Shown in pieces: positions 26,317-33,846 of a stretch of DNA of 33,846 nucleotides (within the stretch, counting starts at the first letter, position 1; each line of letters opens with the position of its first letter). The notes under the pieces are model-generated. The model saw nothing but the letters and a program-made list of their open reading frames with translations, was not told the origin of the DNA and made no database searches. The stretch comes from Bacteroidales bacterium (GTDB lineage: Bacteria > Bacteroidota > Bacteroidia > Bacteroidales > Bacteroidaceae), in assembly GCA_029218405.1 (NCBI GenBank), contig JAQXRG010000029.1, positions 1-33,846 of the forward strand, read 5' to 3'. The translations under genes and the position numbers were made by a program.

Positions 26317-27681
26317 ATGATCAACATATCGGAAGTTATCGAGACCAACCAGATGATTGAGCAGGAGAACCTCGACGTGCGTACCATCACGATGGGTATT
26401 AACCTGCTCGACTGCGCCGACAGCCGCCTCGACGTGCTCTGTCAGAACATTTACAACAAGATTACGCGCTTGGCCAAGGACCTGGTGCGCACGGGCGAGG
26501 AAATCTCGAAGGAATTCGGCATCCCCATCGTGAACAAGCGCATCGCCGTCACGCCCATCGCCCTTGTGGGGGGCAGCGCCTGCCGCACCTCCGCGGACTA
26601 TGTCACCATTGCCCGCACCCTCGACCGCGCCGCCCGAGAGATGGGCGTGAACTTCCTGGGCGGCTATTCGGCCATCGTCTCGAAGGGCATGAGCCGCAGC
26701 GACGAGCTGCTCATCCGTTCCATTCCCCAGGCACTGGCCGAGACGGAGTTCATCTGTAGCTCTGTCAACATCGGGTCCACCAAGACCGGCATCAACATGG
26801 ACGCTGTCCGCCTCATGGGCGACATCGTGAAGGAGACCGCCGAGCGTACCAAGGACCGTATGTCGCTGGGCTGTGCCAAGTTGGTGGTGCTCTGCAACGC
26901 GCCCGATGACAATCCCTTCATGGCCGGCGCTTTCCACGGCGTGTCCGAGGCCGATGCGGTGGTCAGTGTCGGGGTCAGCGGTCCCGGCGTGGTGAAGTAC
27001 GCCCTGCAACAAGTGCAGGGCAAGAACTTCGAGGTGCTCTGTGAGACCATCAAGCGTACGGCGTTCAAGATTACCCGTGTGGGGCAGCTCGTGGCCAAAG
27101 AGGCGTCCCGCCGTCTCGGCGTGCCCTTCGGCATCATCGACCTCTCCTTGGCGCCCACCCCGGCGGTCGGCGACAGTGTGGCCGAAATCCTGCAGGAAAT
27201 CGGGCTCGACCATCCCGGTGCACCCGGCACTACGGCGGCACTCGCCCTGCTCAACGACCAGGTGAAGAAAGGCGGCATCATGGCCTCCTCCTATGTGGGC
27301 GGCTTGAGCGGCGCGTTCATTCCCGTCAGCGAGGACCAAGGCATGATTGACGCGGTAGAGGCCGGTGCCCTGACCATCGAGAAGTTAGAGGCCATGACCT
27401 GTGTCTGCTCCGTGGGACTCGACATGATTGCCATCCCTGGTTCCACCCCCGCCAGCACCATTGCCGGCATCATCGCCGACGAGGCCGCCATCGGGATGGT
27501 GAACCAGAAGACCACCGCTGTGCGCGTCATCCCCGCCGTAGGCAAGGAAGTGGGTGACCGCGTGGAGTTCGGCGGCCTGCTGGGTTATGCGCCCATCATG
27601 CCCGTCAGCCCCTTTGGCTGCGCCGCTTTCGTGGACCGTGGCGGCCGCATCCCCGCGCCCATCCACAGTTTCAAGAACTGA
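26317..27681 (+). CDS. PFL family protein (UPF0210/DUF711)
   Basis: The 454-residue product matches UPF0210 over its whole length, including [15 protein letters not shown] near the N-terminus, [34 protein letters not shown], and [23 protein letters not shown] near the C-terminus. Distant similarity to pyruvate formate-lyase gave the PFL name, but I see no glycyl-radical motif (RVxGY), so a PFL reaction should not be assumed. Function is unproven. It is the second gene of an operon with the ACT protein and is followed by a strong hairpin. Confidence 0.93.
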   Translation: MINISEVIETNQMIEQENLDVRTITMGINLLDCADSRLDVLCQNIYNKITRLAKDLVRTGEEISKEFGIPIVNKRIAVTPIALVGGSACRTSADYVTIARTLDRAAREMGVNFLGGYSAIVSKGMSRSDELLIRSIPQALAETEFICSSVNIGSTKTGINMDAVRLMGDIVKETAERTKDRMSLGCAKLVVLCNAPDDNPFMAGAFHGVSEADAVVSVGVSGPGVVKYALQQVQGKNFEVLCETIKRTAFKITRVGQLVAKEASRRLGVPFGIIDLSLAPTPAVGDSVAEILQEIGLDHPGAPGTTAALALLNDQVKKGGIMASSYVGGLSGAFIPVSEDQGMIDAVEAGALTIEKLEAMTCVCSVGLDMIAIPGSTPASTIAGIIADEAAIGMVNQKTTAVRVIPAVGKEVGDRVEFGGLLGYAPIMPVSPFGCAAFVDRGGRIPAPIHSFKN

Positions 27682-27700
27682 CCGTCCCCTTCTGCATACA

Positions 27701-27746
27701 GAAGGCCCAAAGCAACCTCCCTTGCGGCGGGTTCCTTTGGGCCTTC
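27701..27746 (+). terminator. Terminator-like hairpin after the PFL gene
   Basis: GAAGGCCCAAAG (27701-27712) pairs perfectly with CTTTGGGCCTTC (27735-27746), a 12-bp stem with a 22-base loop. The T tract after it is short (GTTCATTT), so efficiency is uncertain. Confidence 0.7.
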
Positions 27747-27788
27747 GTTCATTTATCAGACAAACTATCGTACTGAGTGTCTCTTTTC

Positions 27789-27875
27789 TCAAGGATGTAA
27801 CCCTCTGCTTTGCAGTTCGTTCTCACCCATCATCGCCAGTCCTTTCAAAAGGACGTTTACAATCTTCTTTTTCAT
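27789..27875 (-). CDS. Possible small protein of 28 residues
   Basis: The frame reads MKKKIVNVLLKGLAMMGENE followed by LQSRGLHP and a TGA stop. It is too short to recognise. It starts with three lysines and a hydrophobic stretch (IVNVLLKGLAMM) that could form a short amphipathic helix, but it is not a convincing membrane segment. In its favour, a -7 box (27907-27914) lies 32 bases upstream, and this 255-base gap otherwise holds no gene. It could equally be a chance frame in a short transcript. I do not link it to any known family. Confidence 0.35.
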   Translation of the reverse strand: MKKKIVNVLLKGLAMMGENELQSRGLHP

Positions 27876-27906
27876 GTTTAGTTATCCTGTTTTTGTTTTG
27901 ACGCTG

Positions 27907-27914
27907 CAAATCTA
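27907..27914 (-). promoter_or_regulatory. Promoter -7 box upstream of the 28-residue ORF
   Basis: Read leftward the bases are TAGATTTG, matching TAnnTTTG, 32 bases before the ATG at 27875. No clear -33 element was seen. It implies a leftward transcript from the gap between the PFL and Nudix genes. Confidence 0.5.
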
Positions 27915-28003
27915 CGGCAGAAACCGGTACATTGTCATCGTCACCGCTGTTTTTTTCGCAAAAAGTCGCGAATACTTGACCTGCGTCAAGGAACAGGATT
28001 CCC

Positions 28004-28501
28004 TCAGAACTTCAGCCGCTCGAATTCCTGCTCGAAGTTCGGGGTGAAGACCCCTTTCCCCAGGTTCGCGCGGATTTCGTCCAAGGGCCAGAAGCGTCCG
28101 CCGTCCAGCTCCTCGGTGGGGCGGACCGCCCCGTCATACACCGTCTTGAAGCTGAACACTAACTCCCGTTCGCGGGCCGACTCGAACACATAGCGGCTGA
28201 GCTGCTCCGGCGTGAACGCCTCGATGCCCAGCTCCTCGCGCGTCTCGCGGCGCAAGGCGATGTCCACGCTCTCGCCCAAATCGACATGGCCGCCTACTGC
28301 CGTGTCCCACTTGCCCGGCTGGATGTCTTTCCAGTCCGGCCGTTTCTGCAGGTACAGCTCGCCCCGGCTGTTGAACACGTGCAGATGGACCACCGGATGC
28401 AGCAGTTTGCTTCCGTTGTGGCACTCGCCGCGCGAGGCGGCTCCTGTGATGTTCCCTTCCTCGTCCACGATGGGGAACAGTTCTTCATTGTTGTCTGTCA
28501 T
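28004..28501 (-). CDS. Nudix hydrolase (IDI/YfcD-like)
   Basis: The 165-residue protein carries a complete Nudix box, GHVDLGESVDIALRRETREE plus LGI, fitting Gx5Ex7REUxEExGU, which binds the metal and hydrolyses a nucleoside diphosphate-linked substrate. The N-terminal part (ELFPIVDEEGNITG, then HPVVHLHVFNSRGELYLQKR) resembles YfcD and isopentenyl diphosphate isomerase-like Nudix proteins. The substrate is not predictable. The frame is open to 28540, but ATG at 28501 (MTDNNEELF) follows a -7 box at 28527-28534 and fits the family start. It is a single-gene unit. Confidence 0.92.
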   Translation of the reverse strand: MTDNNEELFPIVDEEGNITGAASRGECHNGSKLLHPVVHLHVFNSRGELYLQKRPDWKDIQPGKWDTAVGGHVDLGESVDIALRRETREELGIEAFTPEQLSRYVFESARERELVFSFKTVYDGAVRPTEELDGGRFWPLDEIRANLGKGVFTPNFEQEFERLKF

Positions 28502-28526
28502 GATGGTATCAGTCTGTATTTGGGCA

Positions 28527-28534
28527 CAAAGATA
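28527..28534 (-). promoter_or_regulatory. Promoter -7 box for the Nudix gene
   Basis: Read leftward the bases are TATCTTTG, matching TAnnTTTG, 25 bases before the ATG at 28501. No clear -33 element was seen. Confidence 0.6.
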
Positions 28535-28540
28535 CAACAA

Positions 28541-29135
28541 AAACGGGGAATTATGTCTTCATTCCCGATGTATCTCTGTGCTTGATAGGTGATACATTCG
28601 TTGCTTCTTCCCGTTCAAGCAGTCTTCTGAAGGTGGCCGCACGAGGTCGGCCAATCGACCGGTCGATGCCAGAAGGCCTGCAAAAGATAAAAAAGAACCG
28701 GTTCTATCCCAATGTCATCACCAGCTTTGTCGCTCTTTCACAGCGGCTGTCTTCCTGTGTCTGGAAGACCGTTTTTTGCTTTTAAGACTATTGATAATCA
28801 TATTTTTCGCCTCGTCTATTTGAGAAATCTGGATGGAGGAGAGGTAGATTTGCGTGGTTACTTCGGAGTCATGCCCCATGGCACCGCTGATGATGTGGAG
28901 GGGAACCTGGTTGGTCTGGGCGATGCTGGCCCAGCTGTGGTGCGCCACATAGAGGGTCAGGGGAGTGGAGAGCTGGAGGTACGAGGTGAGCCCCCTCAGA
29001 TGGCGGTTGATGGACTGGGTGCGGGTGCGGTATTTTTGTGGATGTCATGATGCTTTAAACTTAACGTTAACCTTACATTGAATTTATTCCCTTCAAATAT
29101 ACAGCGGTTTCGTTAAGTCTGCCTTCGGGTCATGG
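28541..29135. other. 595-base region with a recombinase relic and palindromes, no intact gene
   Basis: Apart from the recombinase remnant (28718-29044) I see no intact gene. The left part holds two palindromes that share ACCGGT: ATCGACCGGTCGAT (28654-28667) and AGAACCGGTTCT (28694-28705). The right part holds TTAACGTTAA near 29061-29070 and a leftward -7-like TATATTTG (29094-29101). The region is less GC-rich than its flanks, as expected for old acquired DNA. Confidence 0.6.
28718..29044 (-). pseudogene. Tyrosine recombinase (phage-integrase family), decayed C-terminal fragment
   Basis: An open stretch of 108 codons matches the catalytic C-terminus of Bacteroidetes tyrosine recombinases: RTQSINRHLRGLTSYL, then LYVAHHSWASIAQ, VPLHIISGAMGHDSE and VTTQIYLSSI with the Tyr nucleophile. 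Full enzymes are about 300-420 residues, so the N-terminal DNA-binding domain and the first catalytic Arg are missing, with a stop at 29045-29047. In addition, the second catalytic Arg (normally ARHSWA) is His (codon at 28940-28942), so even the fragment would be inactive. It is probably the relic of an integrated element. Confidence 0.85.
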
Positions 29136-29699
29136 CTACCGCCTCGCCCGGATGCGGCTGAGCGTGTAGATGGACACGCCCAAAAAGGCTGCCACGTATT
29201 TCAGCTTCACCCGGTTGATGAGGCCGGGATAGCGGAGCAGAAAGTGCTCGTAGCGTTCTTTCGGGGAGAGCTGCAGACGGTCCACAAAGATGTGGCTCAG
29301 CTCCTTGTTGACATCCTGGTGCAGCACGCGCCCCCAGTTGGCAATGTCGATGTACTGCCCGTAGAGGGCATTGAGCCGGTCGATGGGCAGCACGTAAATC
29401 TCGCAGTCCTCGATGGTCTCGATGCTCTCGATGGAGGGGTGGCTGTAGTAGAGCGAGTCCATCCCGAAGGTCACGTCGCCCTCCTTGCTGAACCAGGTAG
29501 TGGTGTCCATGCCGTCGTGATGGAATACTGACCGGGTCACGCCTTTCTCGATGAAATAGACCAGCCGGTCGGTGTGGCCGGAAGCCACTATGCACGTCTC
29601 GCGGGGGTAGAACCTTCGTTCCATCCCCGCGGTGAGTGCGTGCAGCGCCTCGTCCGATACGGGATAGGTGGCGCGTATTTTCGCTATGATGTTCTGCAT
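29136..29699 (-). CDS. Crp/Fnr family transcriptional regulator
   Basis: The 187-residue protein has an N-terminal cyclic-nucleotide-binding-like beta barrel (about 20-120: RRFYPRETCIVASGHTDRLVYFIEKG, given here only in part, then GDVTFGMDSLYY). A C-terminal winged helix follows (NRVKLKYVAAFLGVSIYTLSRIRARR region, about 162-187). The wing is short, as in many Bacteroidetes members. It has no Fnr-type N-terminal cysteines, so it is not an Fe-S oxygen sensor; the effector is unknown. ATG at 29699 is preferred to 29729 because the -7 box is at 29727-29734. That promoter lies inside the end of the acyltransferase gene. Confidence 0.9.
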   Translation of the reverse strand: MQNIIAKIRATYPVSDEALHALTAGMERRFYPRETCIVASGHTDRLVYFIEKGVTRSVFHHDGMDTTTWFSKEGDVTFGMDSLYYSHPSIESIETIEDCEIYVLPIDRLNALYGQYIDIANWGRVLHQDVNKELSHIFVDRLQLSPKERYEHFLLRYPGLINRVKLKYVAAFLGVSIYTLSRIRARR

Positions 29700-29706
29700 T
29701 CGTTGC

Positions 29707-30891
29707 TTATTTCTTGGCTGACGGTGCAAAGGTACGGAATTTCTGCCGTTTCGACAACCATTTCCGCACCGGCTCGTCGTAGAGCTTCAGGCAGGCCCAG
29801 GCCACGAGAATGTTCCAGCCATAGACGCAGAGGGTCGTCTGCCAGGTCTCGCCGAAAGAGAATTGCTCAGTGCGGATGAGCCAGGCATAGAACAGGTACA
29901 TGAAGGGGTAGTGGACGATGTAGAGCGGGTAGGAAAGGTCGCCCAGGAAGCGGCAGATGCGGGTGGAGAAGGGGTCGGTAGTGTCGCCCGACGCGCCGAT
30001 CCAGACGAGCACGGGGAACACGCAGGCGATGCAGAACATCTCGAATACGCCGTTCCAGAGCAGGGGCGTGTCGGCGGCGAAGTAGGGGACGAATAACAGG
30101 GACACCAGAACGGCGGAACAGATCCAGAACGCGCCGCGCACCGGCCGCGGACGGAACCGGCGTGAGAGCAGCAGGCCGACGGTGAAGGGGAAGAGCATGC
30201 GGAGCAGCCCTCCCGTGAAGTTGACGCTGTCCAGGGTCCAGCCCACCCCGATGCAGCCGTAGCCCGAGGCGTTGGTCACGGCAAACACCGTGAGGGCACC
30301 GCCGAGGAGGAGGGTCAGCGCCAGCAGGGCCTTGTGGGACAGGCGGCGGATCCACAGGGCATAGAGCAGGTTGCCGATGTACTCGAAGAAAAGAGACCAG
30401 GCGGGACCGTTCAGGGGGAACAGCTCGCCGTTGCCGCGCACCTCGTAGCTGCAGCCGGGGATGGCGGGGAGGAGCAGCAGGCCGAAGAGTAGGGCCAGCA
30501 GGACGTAGGGAAGGCCGACGTGTGTGCCGTCCCACTGCACGCTGCCCTGCACCAGGAAGGTGACGGCACCGAGCAGGGCGCCCAGGACGACCATGGGATG
30601 GAGACGGATGAGGCGTCGGCGGAGGAAGTCGCGGAAGGTCATCGACCGGTTCCAGCGGTCGTCGTAGGCATAGCCGATGACGAAGCCGGACAGCATGAAG
30701 AAGAAGTCAACGCACAGGTAACCGTGGTTGATGCACTCTACGGTGGGCTTGGCACCGGCGAAGGCATAGCCTTCGAACACGTGATACCATACCACCAACA
30801 GGGCGGCTACGCCCCGCAGCCCGTCCAGCAGGTGGTAGTGGGGCTTGGTGTCGCTGAAAGCGGCAGAGGAGGAAATGTCGCAGTTTTTCAT
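29707..30891 (-). CDS. Acyltransferase-3 family membrane protein (OafA/YrhL-like)
   Basis: The 394-residue protein has about ten membrane helices and the family's N-terminal motif LDGLRGVAALLVVWYHVFEG, with the conserved Arg and the essential His. The second signature FFFMLSGFVIGYAY follows, then RRLIRLHP. These enzymes move acyl groups, often acetyl, onto cell-surface polysaccharides. The target is unknown; no polysaccharide cluster is nearby. The frame is open to 30954, but that would include the promoter, so ATG at 30891 (MKNCDISSS) is chosen. The gene's last codons contain the Crp/Fnr promoter. Confidence 0.92.
   Translation of the reverse strand: MKNCDISSSAAFSDTKPHYHLLDGLRGVAALLVVWYHVFEGYAFAGAKPTVECINHGYLCVDFFFMLSGFVIGYAYDDRWNRSMTFRDFLRRRLIRLHPMVVLGALLGAVTFLVQGSVQWDGTHVGLPYVLLALLFGLLLLPAIPGCSYEVRGNGELFPLNGPAWSLFFEYIGNLLYALWIRRLSHKALLALTLLLGGALTVFAVTNASGYGCIGVGWTLDSVNFTGGLLRMLFPFTVGLLLSRRFRPRPVRGAFWICSAVLVSLLFVPYFAADTPLLWNGVFEMFCIACVFPVLVWIGASGDTTDPFSTRICRFLGDLSYPLYIVHYPFMYLFYAWLIRTEQFSFGETWQTTLCVYGWNILVAWACLKLYDEPVRKWLSKRQKFRTFAPSAKK
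29727..29757 (-). promoter_or_regulatory. Crp/Fnr gene promoter inside the 3' end of the acyltransferase gene
   Basis: Read leftward, TACCTTTG (29734 to 29727) is the -7 box and TTG (29756 to 29754) the -33, spacing 19. It starts the Crp/Fnr transcript about 20 bases before its ATG at 29699, while overlapping the last acyltransferase codons. Confidence 0.68.
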
Positions 30892-30908
30892 TGTTAGGAT
30901 AATTTTAC

Positions 30909-30937
30909 TAAGTGATACATAAGTGATACATAAGTGG
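30909..30937. repeat. 11-bp tandem repeat at the acyltransferase transcription start
   Basis: The unit TAAGTGATACA occurs twice in a row (30909-30919, 30920-30930), followed by a partial third copy TAAGTGG. The period of 11 bp puts copies on one helix face. It spans the predicted start and leader of the acyltransferase transcript. Confidence 0.85.
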
Positions 30938-30939
30938 GG

Positions 30940-30947
30940 CAAAGGTA
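30940..30947 (-). promoter_or_regulatory. Promoter -7 box for the acyltransferase gene
   Basis: Read leftward the bases are TACCTTTG, matching TAnnTTTG, 48 bases before the ATG at 30891. The tandem repeat lies just downstream. Confidence 0.65.
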
Positions 30948-30981
30948 CGGACATTTCTTCGTCTATGTTTTGCTTTTGGGC

Positions 30982-31030
30982 AAAAACGAGCGTCCAAGGA
31001 GGGGTTCCTGCTCCTTGGACGCTCGTTTTT
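30982..31030. terminator. Terminator after the DUF349 gene
   Basis: AAAAACGAGCGTCCAAGGAG (30982-31001) pairs perfectly with CTCCTTGGACGCTCGTTTTT (31011-31030) around a nine-base loop. On the DUF349 strand the stem ends in five Ts, so it should stop that transcript just before the acyltransferase promoter. Confidence 0.9.
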
Positions 31031-31078
31031 TTCGTCTCTATATAGGATCCGCTATCTGCCGACCAGGCCTTCAGGCGG

Positions 31079-32872
31079 TCATTCGGCCTTCTCGTCGAGG
31101 GCGGCGATCTTCTTCTGCACCAGTTCCAGCTCGCCTTTCAGCCGCTCGATCTTGCGCTGGATGTCCGTGACGAGGCTGTTGCCTTTCTTCGAGGACAGGT
31201 TCAGGAAGCCGAGGTTGTTCTCGTAGGTCTGGATGTCGCTCTTCAGGCTTTCGTAGTTGCGCACCAGCTTCTCGCGTTCGCGCGACAGGCTGTCGCCTCC
31301 CCGGCTGATGGACGACTTGAATTTCTTCAGCCGTTTCTCGGACGAGGAGTTGTTGCACTTGTCGAACAGTTTGTCCACCAGCTGGTGGAACGTGTCGTAG
31401 AGGCGGTCTTTCTCCTTGTAGGGCACGTGGCCGATGGCGTTCCATTCCTTAATGAACTGCCGGACGCGCTCGACGGTGGCGTTGGACACCGCTTCCTCGT
31501 CGAGTGCGGTGAGCTGGCGGATGATGTCCTCCTTCCGGGCCATGTTCTCCAACTCGACGGAGCGTTGGGACGAGCTCACCTTCCCCTTGCGCTCGAAGAA
31601 ATAGTCGCAGGCACCGATGAAGCGTTTCCAGATGGCGTCCGAATGTTTCTTGGCCACCGGTCCGATGGTCTTCCATTCCTTCTGCAGATGGGTCAGCTGT
31701 TCGGCGGCGCTCTTCCAGTCCGTGCTGTCCTTCAGGGCCTCGGCCTGTTCGCAGAGGGCTCTCTTCTTCTCCAGGTTCTCCGCCATGTTCTCCTTGACGG
31801 ACTTGAAGAAGGCGGCCTTCCGCTTGAAGAAGTCGTCGCAGGCGGCGCGGAAACGTTCGAAGATTTTCACGTTCATCTTCTGGGGCGCATAGCCGATGGT
31901 CTTCCACTTGGCCTGCAGGGCCAGGATTTCCTGGGTCTTCTCTTCCCAATCGTTGAAGGTCTTGAGCTTGTCGAACTCCATGGCTTCCGCGATTTCGCAG
32001 ATGACGGTCTTCTGGTCAAGGTTGTGCTGCTCCTTCTCCTTCAGCTGTTCGAAGTGCTGCTGGTGGCGGCGGTTGACAACGGTCGAGGCGGCCTTGAAGC
32101 GGGCCCAGATGCCTTCGCGCAGTTCCTTGTTCACCGGTCCGATGCTGCGGTATTCCTGGTGCAGTTTCTGCAGCTGGTGGAAGGCGGACACCACGTCCGT
32201 CTCTTCGGCCAGTTTCTCGGCAGCCTCGCAGAGGCGTGTCTTCTGCTCCAGGTTCTTCTTGAAGTCGTATTCGCGGAACTCGTTGTTCAGTTTCACACGG
32301 TCGTAGAACTTCTCGGCGTAGAGCTGGTAGGTCTTCCAGAGTTCGTTGACCTTGGCGGCGGGGACGGACTTGATGTCGTTCCATTCCTGCTGCAGCTGCT
32401 TGAACTCGCTGTAGATTTTTCCGGTGTCCTCGGCGCTCTCGGCCAGTTCTCTCATCCGTTCCAGGAGGGCGAGCTTCTTCTGCAGGTTCTCTTCTTTTTC
32501 CTGTTCCTGCTCGGCAGCCAGCGCGCTCCGTTTCTCCTTGATGGAACCCAGCACTTCCTTGAATACGTTTTCCAGCGGGTCGGGGGAAGGAATGAACGCG
32601 TCGGGGTCTCCGCCCTCTTCGATGAAGGTTTTCCGTGCGGTTTCCTGCTCTGCCTTGTGCAGTTTGTAGAAGGTTTGTTTCAGGTAATCGATCTCCTGCT
32701 TGTCGGCCTCACAGGCATTGAGGTCGATTTCGCGCAAGCGGTTGATGATACTCTCTTGGGAGGATTGTTGAGCATAGGAAACGCTGACCGTTTCGTTAGC
32801 AGTAGAAACCGGTGCCGGGGAACTGTTCTCGGCGGCTTCGGTCAATGGGCGGTTGAATTCGTTTGATTCCAT
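31079..32872 (-). CDS. DUF349 repeat protein
   Basis: The 597-residue cytosolic protein is highly charged and almost entirely helical. After a low-complexity start (1-35) and an N-terminal helical region (about 38-200), it has at least four or five DUF349 repeats, each with the pattern W-x-x-IG-x-x-P-x(7)-W/F-x-RF-x-A. Examples are YRSIGPVNKELREGIWARF, KWKTIGYAPQKMNVKIFERF, EWKTIGPVAKKHSDAIWKRF and EWNAIGHVPYKEKDRLYDTF. A coiled coil closes the protein (about 530-597). No enzyme motif is visible. DUF349 proteins are widespread in Bacteroidetes and their role is unknown. It is a single-gene unit between two terminators. Confidence 0.9.
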   Translation of the reverse strand: MESNEFNRPLTEAAENSSPAPVSTANETVSVSYAQQSSQESIINRLREIDLNACEADKQEIDYLKQTFYKLHKAEQETARKTFIEEGGDPDAFIPSPDPLENVFKEVLGSIKEKRSALAAEQEQEKEENLQKKLALLERMRELAESAEDTGKIYSEFKQLQQEWNDIKSVPAAKVNELWKTYQLYAEKFYDRVKLNNEFREYDFKKNLEQKTRLCEAAEKLAEETDVVSAFHQLQKLHQEYRSIGPVNKELREGIWARFKAASTVVNRRHQQHFEQLKEKEQHNLDQKTVICEIAEAMEFDKLKTFNDWEEKTQEILALQAKWKTIGYAPQKMNVKIFERFRAACDDFFKRKAAFFKSVKENMAENLEKKRALCEQAEALKDSTDWKSAAEQLTHLQKEWKTIGPVAKKHSDAIWKRFIGACDYFFERKGKVSSSQRSVELENMARKEDIIRQLTALDEEAVSNATVERVRQFIKEWNAIGHVPYKEKDRLYDTFHQLVDKLFDKCNNSSSEKRLKKFKSSISRGGDSLSREREKLVRNYESLKSDIQTYENNLGFLNLSSKKGNSLVTDIQRKIERLKGELELVQKKIAALDEKAE

Positions 32873-32980
32873 CGTATAAGATTTTTAGTAGTATTCACCC
32901 TTTTCGGGATATGCACGACAAAATAAGCTAAAAAGTTTTATTTTTCATATTCTTTTCTGATTTTTTTTTTCCGAAAAGGC

Positions 32981-33016
32981 AAAAAAAGTGCTCTCGGGCG
33001 CGTTTCTTACGAGAGC
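32981..33016 (-). terminator. Terminator overlapping the mgtE stop codon
   Basis: On the mgtE strand, GCTCTCG (33016-33010) pairs with CGAGAGC (32996-32990) and is followed by AC and seven Ts (32987-32981). The TAA stop (33009-33007) lies in the loop, so a ribosome reaching the stop would cover the stem. Confidence 0.75.
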
Positions 33017-33846
33017 AGTACGGTGATGCCCATGTAAATCAGCATGCCGATGATGTCGTTCGTGATGGAGATGAAGGGGCCCGTGGCAATGGCGGGGTCC
33101 ACCTTGAGCTTCTCCAAGGTCATGGGCACGAGGGTGCCGAAGATGGAGGCGAACATCACGACGGCGAACAGGCTGATGGACACCGAGTAGCACACGGTGG
33201 CGGTGGGGCCGAAACGCACGAAGTTGTAGATATAGACCAGCATGGAGATGATGGTGGCGTTGATGAGGGCCACCACGGATTCCTTCAGAATCTGGCGGAA
33301 GGTGTTGTCGGAGTCGAGCGAGTTGTTGGCCAGTCCCTGCACCACGAGGGCGGATGACTGGGTGCCTACGTTACCGCCCGTGCCGCCGATGAGGGGGATG
33401 TAGAGTGCCATTTCGGGGTGTGCCGCGAAGGTGGTGTCGAAGTTGCCGAGAATCATCGAGTTGGCGATTCCGCCCAGCATGCCTATGAGCAGCCACGGCA
33501 GGCGTGCGGTGGTCTGGCGCACCACGCTGTCGTCCGACTCCACGTCCTTCGACAGACCGGAGGCCAGCTGGTAGTCGCGTTCGGCCTGCTCGCGTACCTC
33601 GTCCATCACGTCGTCCACGGTGATGCGTCCCACCAGGCGTCCGATGCTGTCCACCACGGGCACGGCCACCAGGTTGTACTTCTCGATGGTCTGCACCACG
33701 TCCTCGATGGGGGTATCCACCCGCACGGAGATGGGGTCCTTGCGCATCACGTGCTTCACCTTCGACACCGAGGGGCTGGTCACCATCTTCTTCAGGGGGA
33801 AGACACCGCGCAGGCGGTCGTCGTCGTCCACCACATAGACGTAGTA
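33007..33846 (-). CDS. mgtE: Magnesium transporter MgtE, C-terminal part (cut by window edge)
   Basis: MgtE is a dimeric Mg(II) channel gated by cytosolic Mg(II). The visible 279 residues start inside the first CBS domain (YYVYVVDDDDRLRGVFPLK), followed by the second CBS domain (HVMRKDPISVRVDTPIEDVV to VGRITVDDVMDEV), the plug helix and five membrane helices. Family segments LIGGTGGNVGTQSSALVVQG and GPFISITNDIIGMLIYMGI are present; the pore Asp is retained (as ND where many have TD). The N-terminal domain and start lie beyond the right edge. A terminator overlaps the stop. Confidence 0.94.
   Translation of the reverse strand, partial: YYVYVVDDDDRLRGVFPLKKMVTSPSVSKVKHVMRKDPISVRVDTPIEDVVQTIEKYNLVAVPVVDSIGRLVGRITVDDVMDEVREQAERDYQLASGLSKDVESDDSVVRQTTARLPWLLIGMLGGIANSMILGNFDTTFAAHPEMALYIPLIGGTGGNVGTQSSALVVQGLANNSLDSDNTFRQILKESVVALINATIISMLVYIYNFVRFGPTATVCYSVSISLFAVVMFASIFGTLVPMTLEKLKVDPAIATGPFISITNDIIGMLIYMGITVLLS

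Noticed and set aside
26317-27681. Pyruvate formate-lyase
   Set aside because: Despite the family nickname, there is no glycyl-radical motif or activase nearby. The protein is UPF0210.

Overview
The window is chromosomal DNA from a GC-rich member of the Bacteroidales, probably Bacteroidaceae. Three things point there. Nearly every intergenic region carries the Bacteroidetes promoter -7 box TAnnTTTG, in several cases with a TTG/TTTG -33 box 19-20 bp upstream. Start codons mostly lack Shine-Dalgarno sequences. The gene families (DUF4199, DUF6048, DUF6452, DUF349, short Crp/Fnr regulators, a Pif1-TPR helicase, FtsX-type permeases) are typical of gut Bacteroidales. The species cannot be named from this sequence.

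Layout. Positions 1-3800 hold a tight leftward six-gene operon: DUF4199 membrane protein, GT2 glycosyltransferase, DUF6452 lipoprotein, DUF6048 outer-membrane protein, MntP manganese exporter and ApbE (cut by the window edge). Positions 3879-4137 hold a stable-RNA unit: a promoter, what I read as the small SRP RNA (ffs), tRNA-Thr(TGT) two bases later, and a terminator. A group II intron (about 4139-6007) begins directly after that terminator; its reverse transcriptase has a one-base frameshift. clpB follows (leftward), then an ABC-F ATPase with an M13 metallopeptidase (rightward), then kbl-tdh for threonine degradation (leftward). Positions 15406-19144 are a rightward four-gene unit: TIGR01212 radical SAM protein, flavodiiron protein, threonylcarbamoyl-AMP synthase and MscS channel. 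A leftward Pif1-TPR helicase comes next.

Positions 21277-25941 form a signalling/transport locus. A short histidine kinase and a response regulator are transcribed leftward, and an ABC ATPase with an FtsX-type permease rightward. The response regulator looks like an NtrC-family protein with no AAA+ domain. Two matching 17-bp palindromes lie between the divergent units. An ACT-domain/PFL (UPF0210) pair follows. Next come a possible 28-residue ORF, a Nudix hydrolase, a tyrosine-recombinase relic with its catalytic Arg replaced, a Crp/Fnr regulator, an acyltransferase-3 membrane protein, a DUF349 protein and MgtE (cut by the right edge).

Most of the window is ordinary core genome. The parts most worth a second look are the AAA+-less regulator with its putative tandem operators, the SRP RNA-tRNA-terminator-intron junction, the Glu-to-Gln change at a diiron ligand of the flavodiiron protein, and the decayed recombinase region. 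I found no CRISPR array, prophage, insertion sequence or obvious defence island.
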